This document shows positions 29,933-39,576 of a stretch of 64,000 bases of DNA, one piece after another. The translations under genes and the position numbers were made by a program. Position 1 is the stretch's first letter. Each line of letters begins with the position of its first letter. Source of the DNA: Mycoplasma miroungigenitalium (GTDB lineage Bacteria; Bacillota_I; Bacilli_A; Mycoplasmatales; Metamycoplasmataceae); the NCBI RefSeq assembly GCF_013008635.1, contig NZ_CP053096.1:310001-374000 (forward strand), given 5' to 3'. The notes beneath the pieces were generated by a model, which saw only the letters and a list, made by a program, of their open reading frames with translations, made no database searches and was not told the origin of the DNA.

Positions 29933-32900
29933 CGCACAAATATCAACTTTCAAAAAATAAGAAAAATTTATGAGAATCTAATTAATTCTGATATCGCCCC
30001 GAACGAAAAGAACATTTTGCGTTCTCAATGAAATGAACTTTTTAATGATGTCGTCAATAAAGATGACGCCTTGGTTGAAATTGAATTAATTAATGATTCC
30101 TTAATTTGAGTTGATGAGGAGTACTACAACGAAGAAGAGGACTATTATACAGGTCAAATTTGAAACACGTATCATCATTCAACTGATGCAATATCAGGCG
30201 ATGAAAAGGTGTATTCTTTAAAAGTTAGAGTTAAGTCTAAATTTGTTAATCGCAATGTTGAAAATCATTATAATAAACTCTGAAATGAAGCGTTAAGCGT
30301 TGTTAGCGACGAAATAGTGTTAAATACAGATACGGGTGGAAATTTAATGACTAATCCATTAAAAGGTACTAACCAAAAAAGTAATAAATATAATCTAAAC
30401 AAATATTTTGAAACATTAAATAATAAACTTAAAGATAAAAATAGTAGTTTAGTCTTAAGTTATAAGATTTCATCTGAAGATAGCGCCAAAAATAGCATAG
30501 ATGTTTATGTTAAAGATATAGCAACTCATTCAAAAAATCTTGGCTCAAAATTACTTAAATCTAACATTAAAATCAAATATCGTGCAACTAAATGACTCGA
30601 AAACGCAAAAATGGATGAACGTTTAAAAATTAATCTTGGTAAATATATTAACTTCGAGGATTATAATACGGAATTAGTAGATGATGTATTGGTTAGAGCT
30701 GAAAATGATAAAGCGATTGGGAATTATGGAAATACTTACTATGCTGGTAGATGGGTCGCTCACACACCATTGAGCGTCAGTTTTAATACGACATTAAGTG
30801 AAAACGAAGTTTTGATTATCAATGGCAAAAAAGTTGATGTTTTAGACCAAACCTTTTTTAAGAGCTTAAAAGATAATCGTTTAAATGCAAGTGATAATAG
30901 TAGAGTTTTGGATTTCGATGCCGACCCGCATTCTGAGATAAATGAGAAAAACTCGCATAAACTAAATGAATACAAAATTCAAATTATTCAATACGAACCT
31001 AATAGTGGAAATAACGAAGAGAATATTAAATTAATTTATAGCAAAATAATTGAAATTAATTCACGAAGCTCCAAAATGGATTTTAAATGATATGCTTGAG
31101 AGCCTGAGAATTATCCCGAATTTAAAAATTATTAATTGAAAAGTATGTTAAAGAAACTAATGGGGAATATAAAAAAGATAGTGCCGGTAATTTAATAGAT
31201 AATCCAATGTATGATGCCTCGATAGACCCTAAAACAGGAACAAAGAAGCAACTAGTTTGGTTTGATTTAAAACCATTTGAAGAAGAGCCAATATTTATTG
31301 ATAATAAATATGAAACATTTGCCGATTGAAGTAAACATCCCAAATGAAATGAAGAAATTGATGAAGAATATTATGCCGATACTAAATTACCATATAAATC
31401 ACGTACTTTGTTTAGACCAGGTTGAGATGAAGACAAACCGAGTGGTTTCATCGCTGAGGCGGTCGTTCTTGGAAAAGGTGGATTAAAACAAGTAATTGGA
31501 GAAACAGAGAACTTTACATTGTTTAAATTAGAAAAAACAAAAGCACATAATAATAAATATCTTCTTAAGTATAGTAATACAAACACAATAAATTCTATTG
31601 ACCAGATTAAAGAAACTGGAGAAACATCATACTTTTCAACTTCTGGAATTTGACTGTTTGTCTCGAATGCCCCTAATTCAATTAGTAATTTTAAATTAAT
31701 ATTAATTCAGGAACCAGGTGAAAAAAATTCAGATAGTAAAAATCCGCCAAATTCTTATTTTACGGATAATGTTGTTTTAGATAGCGGTCAAATACAGCCT
31801 TTGTGAAAAACAACAACCGGAGCATCATTTTATAATTATTTAATCTCGGTTGGATTAACAGACAAGGAAATATACAAACTAAATTATGAAGATGCTATGG
31901 AATATTATAAAGGCTATATAGAGCGTCTTTATTATAGAGATTACTTCAATAGTTATATTAGTATTGCCCCAACACTAAAAACCATCGCAGATGATAAATT
32001 TAGTGTGGATGAATTTGCTAATAGATATAAAAATACCAAATTAGCAGAAGTCGAACTGCTTTCAGACTTTACTAATAAAGATAAAGTTAATATCAGCAAG
32101 GTAGAAATAAACCCTGATAAGACTGGAGCATTTATCTACTTTAACCTTAATACGGTTGAAGAAATATATATGCTTAATCAAAACCCTATATTTATGAAAA
32201 TCAAATTCAAGGATATTAAACCAACTAATAACCAAATTATTAATCTTGAATTAAATAGACAATACTTTATTGATACCGCTAAACATAATTACATCAAAGA
32301 TTTTATGACTCAAATTTGACAAAACAAAAAATCTTGATTTAACGGACTTACCGATGAAGAATTTAATAAACTTAACTTTACAACAGATTTTAGTTATTTA
32401 ACAAAATTATTAACGATTAAAGTTGAACTAGTTAAACCCGATTCTAATATCGCAATAATGCCTTATAAAATATTTTCAATTCCTTTGAACGTTTTTAAAA
32501 TAAGCGAAATAGATAATTTTGACGAAGATAAAAAGAAAAATCCAAATCATAATTCTGCTAATGATGAAGATGAGCCTAATAAGTCTCAAACAAAAGCTAA
32601 TATATTTGCTAATATAACTTTAAAAACAATTGAACTTAATGGTTTAAATGATGTAAATGAAATTAAAAATTTCATAATTTCGGAAATTAAAAAACAAATT
32701 CAAGGACTGGAATTGGATAAGGACTATCAAATAAAAAATTTAGATTCGGTTGCTTTTGAAATGTCTCTTCCACAAATCAGACCAAGTGATAATAAATATA
32801 TTCATAATGCTATTTTGGTTATTGAAGCAATTAATGGCCGTGGAATATTATATGGAAAAGTCAATAACGTTGTTTTTCATGTGTTCGAACATGAAATTAA

Positions 32901-33666
32901 TTTAAAAGAAATTGAAATACCTGACTTTAGCTTTGAAGCAGGCAATTTATCAGAAATCAGAGAAAAGATAACTCGATATACCTACGAAAAATTATTACAA
33001 CGTGGATTAATATTAGGCCAAGATGTTGAGATTAGCAATCTTGAAAATGCGGTCAGAAACCTTGCTAAAGGCAAAGGATTTAAGCAAGCGGTAGTAATTA
33101 AGGGAATTAACCGAAAAGTCGTTAATTTAACTAGTTATAACGCTATAAATAACGCTAAGATTGTTGTTGATGATAACGGGAAGCAATTTTTATTTGATTT
33201 AATGTCAATTAAAACAAAAAAATTCAGTTATAAAGAAAATGTGTTATCCAAACTGAGAGACAAAGTAATAACCGATATTAATGAGTATTTACAAAAAACT
33301 TACGATATTAAATATGGAATAGATTGAGATTTTGATTTAAATGAACTAAATAATTCCTTGCGGCTTTTAACAAATGAAAAAAATATATTAAAATCGATAC
33401 AGATAAAAATTCGGCCAATTGCCGGTAGTTCAAAAAACGCTGCCGAGTTTACAATTGAAAATATCTTGAATAGCTCCGTCATTGATGATTTAGATGATGT
33501 TGTTGTTGAGTTGCCAAATAATAATGATGATATCCAAAAGCAAAAAGTAAAAAATAAGAAGCTTTTAATATCTATTTTAGCCCCTTTAGGCCTTATAACT
33601 TTGGGAATTGGTATAGCATTAGGCTGATTTATTAAAGTGAGATACTTTGATAAAAAAATTAAATAG
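29933..33666 (+). pseudogene. Large ICE surface protein, Mbov_0399-like, truncated and frameshifted
   Basis: About 1,240 codons of one protein in two frames. Frame A is open from 29807, though credible protein begins near 29930, and there is no ATG, signal peptide or ribosome-binding site; it stops at 31133-31135. The protein continues in frame B (tta tta att gaa, from 31129) to 33666. One extra A in the A5 run at 31124-31128 would join them (F-K-K-L-L-I-E-K). It is rich in Asn, Lys, Asp and Ile, ends with one transmembrane helix (SILAPLGLITLGIGIALGW) and a short basic tail, as for a surface-exposed C-terminally anchored protein. Position before a ~230-aa gene and a transposase matches the Mbov_0399 family of mycoplasma ICEs as I remember it; the match is not searched. 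Confidence 0.65.
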
Positions 33667-33692
33667 AAAAAATATTTTGCTTTTCTTTGAAA
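33211..33692 (+). repeat. Direct repeat R1, copy 1 (3' end of the large ICE gene)
   Basis: About 480 nt repeated at 34758-35239 with about 10 mismatches and one A-run length difference; offset 1547 nt. Ends abruptly at CTTTGAAA in both copies. Confidence 0.95.
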
Positions 33693-33949
33693 ATTAAAAC
33701 GCTAAAAACTAAAAAATTCTTTGGAAATAAGAAAAAGTAGTGTAAAATAATAACATAAGACGACACAGCTAAACCCTAGAATCCGGTTTTTCCGACAGTC
33801 TATAAAGGATGTAAAGGCACACAGTGTTTGATTCCTATACTATACTTGATTCAACATAGTGGATAGAATATGGTAAGTGGCCCCCTAAAAGAGCGAAAGC
33901 TCTTTTTTTGGTTTTTTATTACTTTATAATTTTATCAAGGAGGTTATTC
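33693..33949 (+). other. Intergenic leader region before Mbov_0400-like copy 1
   Basis: No gene. It has a TGTAAAAT box near 33741-33748, a duplicated TTGATTC around CTATACTATAC (33828-33851), the hairpin terminator 33889-33910, a second TATAAT at 33925-33930 and an AAGGAGG at 33937-33943. A short RNA of ~150 nt could be made between the first box and the terminator. This segment has no match in the second copy of the repeat unit. Confidence 0.5.
33889..33910 (+). terminator. Terminator with GAAA tetraloop
   Basis: AAGAGC-GAAA-GCTCTT followed by T-run. Confidence 0.9.
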
Positions 33950-34651
33950 ATGCAAAATAACACATATTGAAGATTCAAACAGCAACAGTTTAGAACGTTG
34001 AAAATAAGTAGAAATTTAGATAAAACTGAAATTGCATCATCACATCCTCTTGTTGTATTTTACACAGATGATAAGGTTTATTATTTAACTGCTAAAACAT
34101 GAAGAAATCAAATTCCTCAAGATAAAGACCTAGATGTATATTTTAAAAACGGTTCTATAGATCACGGTAGAGGTGAAATAATAAATTGTTCATCAATTAA
34201 CATAATGAATAGAAAGGAATTTGAGTCTATATTTGAACCTATGAAGTATCCTAATGGTGAATCAATAAGTTCAGATAAATATGCAGAAATTATCAATAAA
34301 TTAAATGAGAATATACAGGATGGTAATATTGCTTTTAATGAATGCTATTTATCTAAAGATAGAAATAATAAAATAATTGTAGATTGAAAAGATAAAGTAA
34401 ATACAAGCGAAATTAAAGATTTAAAAGAAAATATTAATGCTATATCATTATTAGATAAAAATGAGCTTCAGGACTTTTTAAATGGTAATGACAAAATATT
34501 AGATAATAAAAAGAATGTATTAAAAGATAAACCTCCAAAATCTTTATGTTCTAATGAAATGAAACCAAATGCTGGTAAACCGTTCCCGAACAATCCAAAA
34601 CCCGAAACAAGTCCTCCTGCAGAAACTTTTACATTGAAATTAAAGATGTAA
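33950..34651 (+). CDS. ICE protein, Mbov_0400-like, copy 1
   Basis: A 233-aa soluble protein without signal peptide. Its N-terminal ~90 residues contain a segment shared with the paralogue at 35395 (here HPLVVFYTDDKVYYL, there HPVVVFYTGNDVWYL) followed in both by a strand-rich stretch and NRKEF or DKKQF. The middle is helical and Lys/Asn-rich. The last eight residues (TFTLKLKM) are almost the same in both. The HPVVVFYT pattern recalls the start of PemK/MazF-like barrels, but this is weak. It has a promoter and AAGGAGG of its own after a terminator. TGA Trp codons occur at residues 7 and 55. Assigned from gene order in mycoplasma ICEs; function unknown. Confidence 0.6.
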
Positions 34652-34763
34652 TATTAATATGAACATAGCGAGGCTATGTTTTTTTATAATTGAATTACGA
34701 ATTATGAAATTAATATATTTAGTAATGAACTAGATTTGAGAAAATACTATTTTAACAAAACAA
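34626..34763 (+). repeat. Direct repeat R2, copy 1 (end of Mbov_0400-like gene, terminator, start of transposase gene)
   Basis: Matches 36056-36193 with about four mismatches, offset 1430 nt. In this copy the transposase start codon is ACG instead of ATG (34697) and the gene is cut after ~22 codons, in AACAAAACAAAAA, where R1 copy 2 begins. Confidence 0.95.
34662..34686 (+). terminator. Terminator after Mbov_0400-like copy 1
   Basis: AACATAGC/GCTATGTT stem, T-run continuing into TATAAT. Confidence 0.85.
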
Positions 34764-35213
34764 AAAAAATTCAGTTATAAAGAAAACGTATTATCCAAAC
34801 AGAGAGACAAAGTAATAGTCGATATTAATGAGTATTTACAAAAAACTTACGATATTAAATATGGAATAGATTGAGATTTAGATTTAAATGAACTAAATAA
34901 TTCCTTGCGGCTTTTAACAAATGAAAAAAATATATTAAAATCGATACAGATAAAAATTCGGCCAATTGCCGGTAGTTCAAAAAACGCTGCCGAGTTTACA
35001 ATTGAAAATATCTTGAATAGCTCCGTCATTGATGATTTAGATGATGTTGTTGTTGAGTTGCCAAATAATAATGATGATATTCAAAAGCAAAAAGCAAAAA
35101 ATAAGAAGCTTTTAATATCTATTTTAGCCCCTTTAGGCCTTATAACTTTGGGAATTAGTATAGCATTAGGCTGATTTATTAAAGTGAGATACTTTGATAA
35201 AAAAATTAAATAG
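34758..35213 (+). pseudogene. 3' fragment of the large ICE gene (second copy)
   Basis: Encodes the last ~150 residues of the Mbov_0399-like protein, ending at the same TAG, with its transmembrane helix intact. It has no start codon or ribosome-binding site and is fused upstream, out of frame, to the first ~22 codons of a transposase copy. Pure remnant. Confidence 0.85.
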
Positions 35214-35239
35214 AAAAAATATTTTGCTTTTCTTTGAAA
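34758..35239 (+). repeat. Direct repeat R1, copy 2
   Basis: Second copy of 33211-33692 (about 98% identical by eye). Confidence 0.95.
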
Positions 35240-35394
35240 GTATAGTATACTAATAACGAATAAAATGAGCGGTTATTTAATCATATAAATAGCGTATAGC
35301 TCTAAGCCAGCACAAGAAGGGTGCTTAAAAGAACTAATGGAAACATTAGTTTTTTTAATATAATTTTGTTATGAGAAAATTTAAATAATTAGCA
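35240..35394 (+). other. Leader region before Mbov_0400-like copy 2
   Basis: Unrelated in sequence to the leader of copy 1 but similar in layout: a TATACT box near 35249, a short structured stretch (AGCAC/GGTGCT), a GAAA-loop terminator at 35332-35357, then TATAAT at 35359-35364. Confidence 0.5.
35332..35357 (+). terminator. Terminator with GAAA loop before copy 2
   Basis: AACTAATG-GAAA-CATTAGTT, T-run. Confidence 0.9.
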
Positions 35395-36081
35395 ATGAAC
35401 AATCTACCAATTATTAACTTTGATAGACGCGGTTTGCGAATAACAGGAACAAAGTATCATCCAGTGGTTGTTTTTTATACCGGTAATGATGTATGATATC
35501 TAAATTCTCGGTCATTAAATTATAGGGGCACATCAAGCCCTAAGAGGTTTTTCTCTGGCGAAATAAAATTAATTGATAATGACGGATATGAATCGTTAGT
35601 TGATTTAACGAGCATTCAAGTAATGGATAAGAAACAATTTCATAGTTATTTTGCTGAAGGCGAATTTAGTAGATTAGATAATTTAATTGATAGTAGGCAA
35701 TGTAAAGAAATCATCACTGGTTTATTTGAAAGAATCAACGATGAAAAAAACAAGGTTCTTACAATTCAACGTATTAACTTAGAATTAAATAACGGCAAAT
35801 ACCAAGCGCATAATAAAATCATTCACTCACAACCAAATAAGTTGACGGACACGCCATTAACTTTTGAAGAAAGCACACAAATAGCCAATTTAAAACAAAT
35901 ATTAAGACAACTTAATAAAGTTGATGTGCAAGATTTAAGCTGATTTACAGAACAAGATAATGTCCAACTGGAAATACGGAAGCATAAAAATACTTTAATT
36001 AATTCAGAAAAAGTGCAAAAGCAAAAGGTCGTGGAGGAAGAAAGCGACTCACAGGCTTTTACATTTAAATTAAAGATGTAA
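35395..36081 (+). CDS. ICE protein, Mbov_0400-like, copy 2 (possible N-terminal nonsense mutation)
   Basis: A 228-aa paralogue of 33950-34651, clearly diverged, sharing HPVVVFYTGNDVWYL and the C-terminal AFTFKLKM. The ATG at 35395 has no ribosome-binding site. Instead a TATAAT (35359-35364) sits exactly 6 nt before an in-frame ATG at 35371 that reads M-R-K-F-K-stop, the TAA lying where copy 1 has Gln in its RFKQQQ. This suggests the original start was 35371 and that a CAA-to-TAA change has cut the N-terminus, leaving reinitiation at 35395; or a five-codon leader peptide exists. Confidence 0.6.
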
Positions 36082-36193
36082 TATTAATATGAACATAGCG
36101 AGGCTATGTTTTTTTATAATTGAATTATGAATTATGAAATTAATATATTTAGTAATGAACTAGATTTGAGAAAATACTATTTTAACAAAGCAA
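36056..36193 (+). repeat. Direct repeat R2, copy 2
   Basis: Second copy of 34626-34763; here the ATG of the transposase gene is intact. Confidence 0.95.
36092..36116 (+). terminator. Terminator after Mbov_0400-like copy 2
   Basis: Same hairpin as 34662-34686. Its T-run merges with the TATAAT (36115-36120) of the transposase gene. Confidence 0.85.
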
Positions 36194-37410
36194 GAGAATT
36201 AAATTTTGCTGAAGAAGAATTTCGAAATAAAATACGTTTCGAAAAATATCCAGACTGGAAAATAGCAAAACAAAAAACTCATAAATGAATTACGATGGGC
36301 GGTAGTTTCGAATTAAATTATACGATGTATGAATATCTAGATAATAGGGGCAAAAAACGTCGAATAACATATTATCATGATGTAATAATAGAACGTTTAA
36401 AGCGGTCTAAATATGATTTTGATTTAATTAAATTTTGTATTATAAGCGACTTAAATAATCAATCATTACCGTCTGAATTGATACCTTTAAAGCCATCAAA
36501 ACAACTATTATATGAGATGAAAAAACGATTCAAAATCGACGAGCAAATCGATATTCAAAACAACAAAAAATATTTAGAAAATGCCAATAGATTTAAGCTT
36601 AGAAATCAGAAAAAAATTCACGTTGAAATTGATGATTTATTCACTAGATTTCAAGGTATAAAATACCGTCCTAAAATGAGGGTTAGAGAGGTAATTTTAC
36701 ACACTAATTTTCTTAGTAAAAATGCAGCTAAAAAACACTATCAAAACAGCTCGGCAATATGTTATTTTTTCACTAAAAATTTGCAAGATAAATCATCAAA
36801 AAATGAACTTACAAATTTAGAAAATTTCTTTAATAAAGAGTTTAAAAAATTAAATATTTGCCGTAAAAAAACCGTCTTAAAAGGCGATGGCGCTATTTGA
36901 ATGGGTGATTTTGCAAGTAAAATCAAGGTTAAATATAGCCTTGATTATTTTCATTTAGTAAAGAAAATAAACGATACTTTTGGGTTTGGAAAATTCAATT
37001 CTAAGGACAATAAACAGCTTTATAAATCATGATTTAGCACGACTTTTGGCGCAAGATGAGTTGATTTATTTGGGGCGATTTTTGATAAAAAATATGCTTT
37101 AAATTATCATAATTATGAAACTTTAAAACAAACATTTCTAAATGAAGCAAATGATTTGGGTGTCGATAAAAAATACATAAGAGAAGCAAAATTACTATTC
37201 AAATATATTAAAAATCATGTTAATAACATTTGAAATAACGAAGGAAAAATCGTTTTGAATAAGAGTTATACCGAGCATTTTGTTTATCACTCATTCAAAA
37301 AACATATCAAAAAACCGAATGCATTGTTTTCAAAAAAACATATTAAAACTAAAGTTATTTATAAAAATTTATTGCGAAATATAGCGACTATTTTTAACGA
37401 TATAGGCTAA
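36127..37410 (+). CDS. ICE DDE transposase-like protein (Mbov_0401-like, ISLre2/Mutator type)
   Basis: A 427-aa protein that I match to the transposase-like gene ending mycoplasma ICEs (CDS22/Mbov_0401 type). Candidate catalytic residues: Asp in LKGDGAIWMGDFA (about residue 254), Asp in YSLDYFHLVKKI (about 276), and Glu in YTEHFVYHSFKKHIK (about 382), a spacing and motif style seen in ISLre2/UPF0236 and TnGBS-type enzymes. The N-terminal ~150 residues are Lys/Arg-rich and probably bind DNA. It would move the element by DDE chemistry. TATAAT at 36115-36120 ends exactly 6 nt before the ATG (leaderless). The gene looks intact although the rest of the element is decayed. Confidence 0.68.
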
Positions 37411-37426
37411 ATTTTGCTGGTGTATA

Positions 37427-37473
37427 AACATTAAATAATTACAAGAAACAAAATTATTTTATTAATGTTTTTA
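37427..37473 (+). terminator. Imperfect inverted repeat after the transposase gene
   Basis: AAACATTAAATAATT pairs with AATTATTTTATTAATGTTT, then T-run. Confidence 0.55.
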
Positions 37474-37500
37474 GGCGAAAAATTATGCCTAATTATATGG

Positions 37501-37520
37501 TGGTGTCAAATCAGTGCCAG
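37501..37520 (+). repeat. Iteron-like element 1
   Basis: TGGTGTCAAATCAGTGCCAG; 17 of 20 positions agree with element 2. Confidence 0.8.
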
Positions 37521-37573
37521 TGTCTATAAAAAACTGTATAACATAGTTATATAAAACAACAAAAAACCTTAAT

Positions 37574-37593
37574 TGGTGCCAAATCGGCGCCAG
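37574..37593 (+). repeat. Iteron-like element 2
   Basis: TGGTGCCAAATCGGCGCCAG; nearly palindromic (TGGTGCC-AAATC-GGCGCCA). Confidence 0.85.
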
Positions 37594-37604
37594 AAATGAA
37601 ATGC

Positions 37605-37626
37605 TGGTGCCAATCTGGTGCCAAAT
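37605..37626 (+). repeat. Iteron-like element 3
   Basis: TGGTGCCAATC followed directly by TGGTGCCAAAT: two head-to-tail TGGTGCCAA units. Confidence 0.8.
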
Positions 37627-37959
37627 ATTTAAAAAATCATATTACTATGTAATATGCAAGATAAATTGGCACTTCGGTTAGAAGTTTGTCGCCAACCTTA
37701 TCTTGCCTTAAAAGGTGCGCGTGCGCGCGTAAAGGAAAAACAAAAACCTGACACCAGGTTATTTTGTTGTTTTTAAATTAATGACACCACGATAAATTTT
37801 GGGCTCATTAAAAAAAATGCTCAAAAATTTAACGAATCATAAAATGAGGTATAATTAAATCAGATATTTAAGACGCTTGCGCTTGAATTAACACACTAAA
37901 ATTTTACGCTTCCTTAAATGCTTATTGTATTGGTAAAATGTAAATGCTAAGGAGGCAAT

Positions 37960-38751
37960 ATGAATATTAAATATGATTATCCATATGTTTTTAAAAACAA
38001 TGAACAGCCACATAAACCCGTAATATTTGTTCATGGTTTTAACTCAAAACCAGCGACATTTTCAATTTTTGAAAATTATTGAACAAAAACGGACTACTAC
38101 GCAATTCAATTCCCGGGCTGCAATGGCGTAAAAGCGATAAAAAATCATGAGTTAAGTGTGAACCAATATGCTGAATTGTTAATCAAATTTATGATTGATA
38201 ACAATCTTAAAGATGTTACATTAATCGGTCACTCAATGGGGGGCGGAATTATTTCATTAGCTTATAAATTGCGTCCTGATTTAATCGGTAAAATGGTATT
38301 TGTTGCACCGATGAATAAAACTTCTTTAAAAACTGTAGATACTTATAATACAACATATTTCCCAAAAAATTTTGAAGAATTTTTAAACTTTTTATCTGTT
38401 CTTTACTATGATATTAGCAAATTTACAAACGATAAAAAATGAATGAAACTAGCTAAAGAAAATTTCGATCCCAACGAACACAATAACGCCGATGTAATTA
38501 AATTAGGTAATTCATTGCCTTTGTTAGAACTTCATGACGAAATTGAAGACGGATTAAAGTCAATCAAAGTACCTTCATTATTAATTTTAGGTGAAAAAGA
38601 TGGAGTAATTGATAGAGAAAATTGCCTAAAATATTTTAACAAAAACGTTGAGAATATCAAAACGGTTTTTATACCGAAAACTGGTCACATGATGTTTGAG
38701 GAAAATTGGGAAGAATTTATTTCAATTTTAGAACCTTTTATAATTTCTTAA
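37960..38751 (+). CDS. Alpha/beta-fold hydrolase
   Basis: A 263-aa hydrolase with VIFVHGFNSKPATF (oxyanion region), nucleophile elbow GHSMGGG (about residues 89-95), acid Asp in GEKDGVIDREN and His in KTGHMMF. No signal peptide, so cytoplasmic. Likely an esterase or lipase-like enzyme; substrate unknown. AAGGAGG precedes the ATG. First chromosomal gene after the ICE remnant. A similar enzyme is encoded on the minus strand at 41399. Confidence 0.88.
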
Positions 38752-38773
38752 AAAGAATAAAATATTATTTTAA

Positions 38774-38810
38774 ACAAAAAATTAACATTTTTGAGATGTT
38801 AATTTTTGTT
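38774..38810. terminator. Bidirectional terminator between hydrolase and yebC
   Basis: ACAAAAAATTAACAT/ATGTTAATTTTTGTT inverted repeat. Confidence 0.85.
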
Positions 38811-38822
38811 TTGGATTTTTAA

Positions 38823-39575
38823 TTATTCTTCGTCATCAACTTCTGGAAGTTCTATGTTGTGGAAAACCTCTTGAACATCGTCGTCATCTTCAAGTTTAGC
38901 AATGAATTCCTTAATTTTTTCTGCCTTTTCTCCATCAAATTCAACAGTTGAATTTGGTACATATGTAACTTCACATTGTAAAAATTCAGTGATTCCTAAT
39001 TCGTTTTCTAATGCTGACTTAAGTTCTGGGAAACTTTCAGGAGCACATGAAATAAGATATGAACTTTCATCGGTGTCAATGTCTGTTGCACCATGATCTA
39101 GTGCGCACAATGTTATTGTATCTTCATCGATTAAATCTTTAGAAACCTCTAACACTCCTTGTAAATCAAATTGAAATGGAACTTGACCTGTCTTGCCTAA
39201 TACGGCATTTTGACGGTTGAATAGTGCAGCCATAGATGATTTAGTTCTATTCATGTTGTCACTTAGAGTTTTGATTAAGAAGGTAGCTCCTCCTGTTATT
39301 GTTGCATTAAATAATGTTTCAACAAAATTTGCTCCGTCTTTAGCTTCTCCTTTAGCTTTTGCTAATGCTCTCTCAATATTTGCTTTTGGCATATTTTTTG
39401 ATTTTGCTTTAGCTATTGCAAGTTTTAAAGCTGGGTTAGAGTCTACATCAGCTCCTCCTGGTCCTGTAGCAACAACATAAATTTCTTTAAATAATTTTTG
39501 AAATATTTTTCCTCTTGCCTTATCTTGAGCACCTTTACGGTGCGCTATGTTCGCTGAATGTGAATGTCCTGCCAT
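38823..39575 (-). CDS. YebC/PmpR-family regulatory protein
   Basis: A 250-aa YebC-type protein, DNA-binding regulator or translation factor acting on polyproline stalls. MAGHSHSANIAHRKGAQDKAR at the N-terminus corresponds to the usual GHSKWANIKHRK block. SNPALKLAIAKAKSKNMPKANIERA and GGATFLIKTLSDNMNRT are also conserved. The acidic C-terminus (VDDEE) is common. AAGGAG lies in the end of nadE, 1 nt upstream; the two are one unit. Confidence 0.93.
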   Translation of the reverse strand: MAGHSHSANIAHRKGAQDKARGKIFQKLFKEIYVVATGPGGADVDSNPALKLAIAKAKSKNMPKANIERALAKAKGEAKDGANFVETLFNATITGGATFLIKTLSDNMNRTKSSMAALFNRQNAVLGKTGQVPFQFDLQGVLEVSKDLIDEDTITLCALDHGATDIDTDESSYLISCAPESFPELKSALENELGITEFLQCEVTYVPNSTVEFDGEKAEKIKEFIAKLEDDDDVQEVFHNIELPEVDDEE

Positions 39576-39576
39576 T

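Larger units (their letters stand above)
37411..37959. other. Gene-free ICE end with iteron-like repeats
   Basis: About 550 nt with no ORF. It contains three TGGTGCC-type elements (37501-37520, 37574-37593, 37605-37626), inverted partners TGACACCA (37749-37756 within CTGACACCA, and 37782-37789), small hairpins (37484-37496; 37747-37758) and an alternating GC block at 37715-37730. It separates the transposase gene from chromosomal genes, so it is a likely element terminus or transposase/replication site. Confidence 0.6.

Noticed and set aside
33828-33851. CRISPR-like short repeats (TTGATTC twice)
   Set aside because: Only two 7-mers, no regular spacers and no cas genes in the window.
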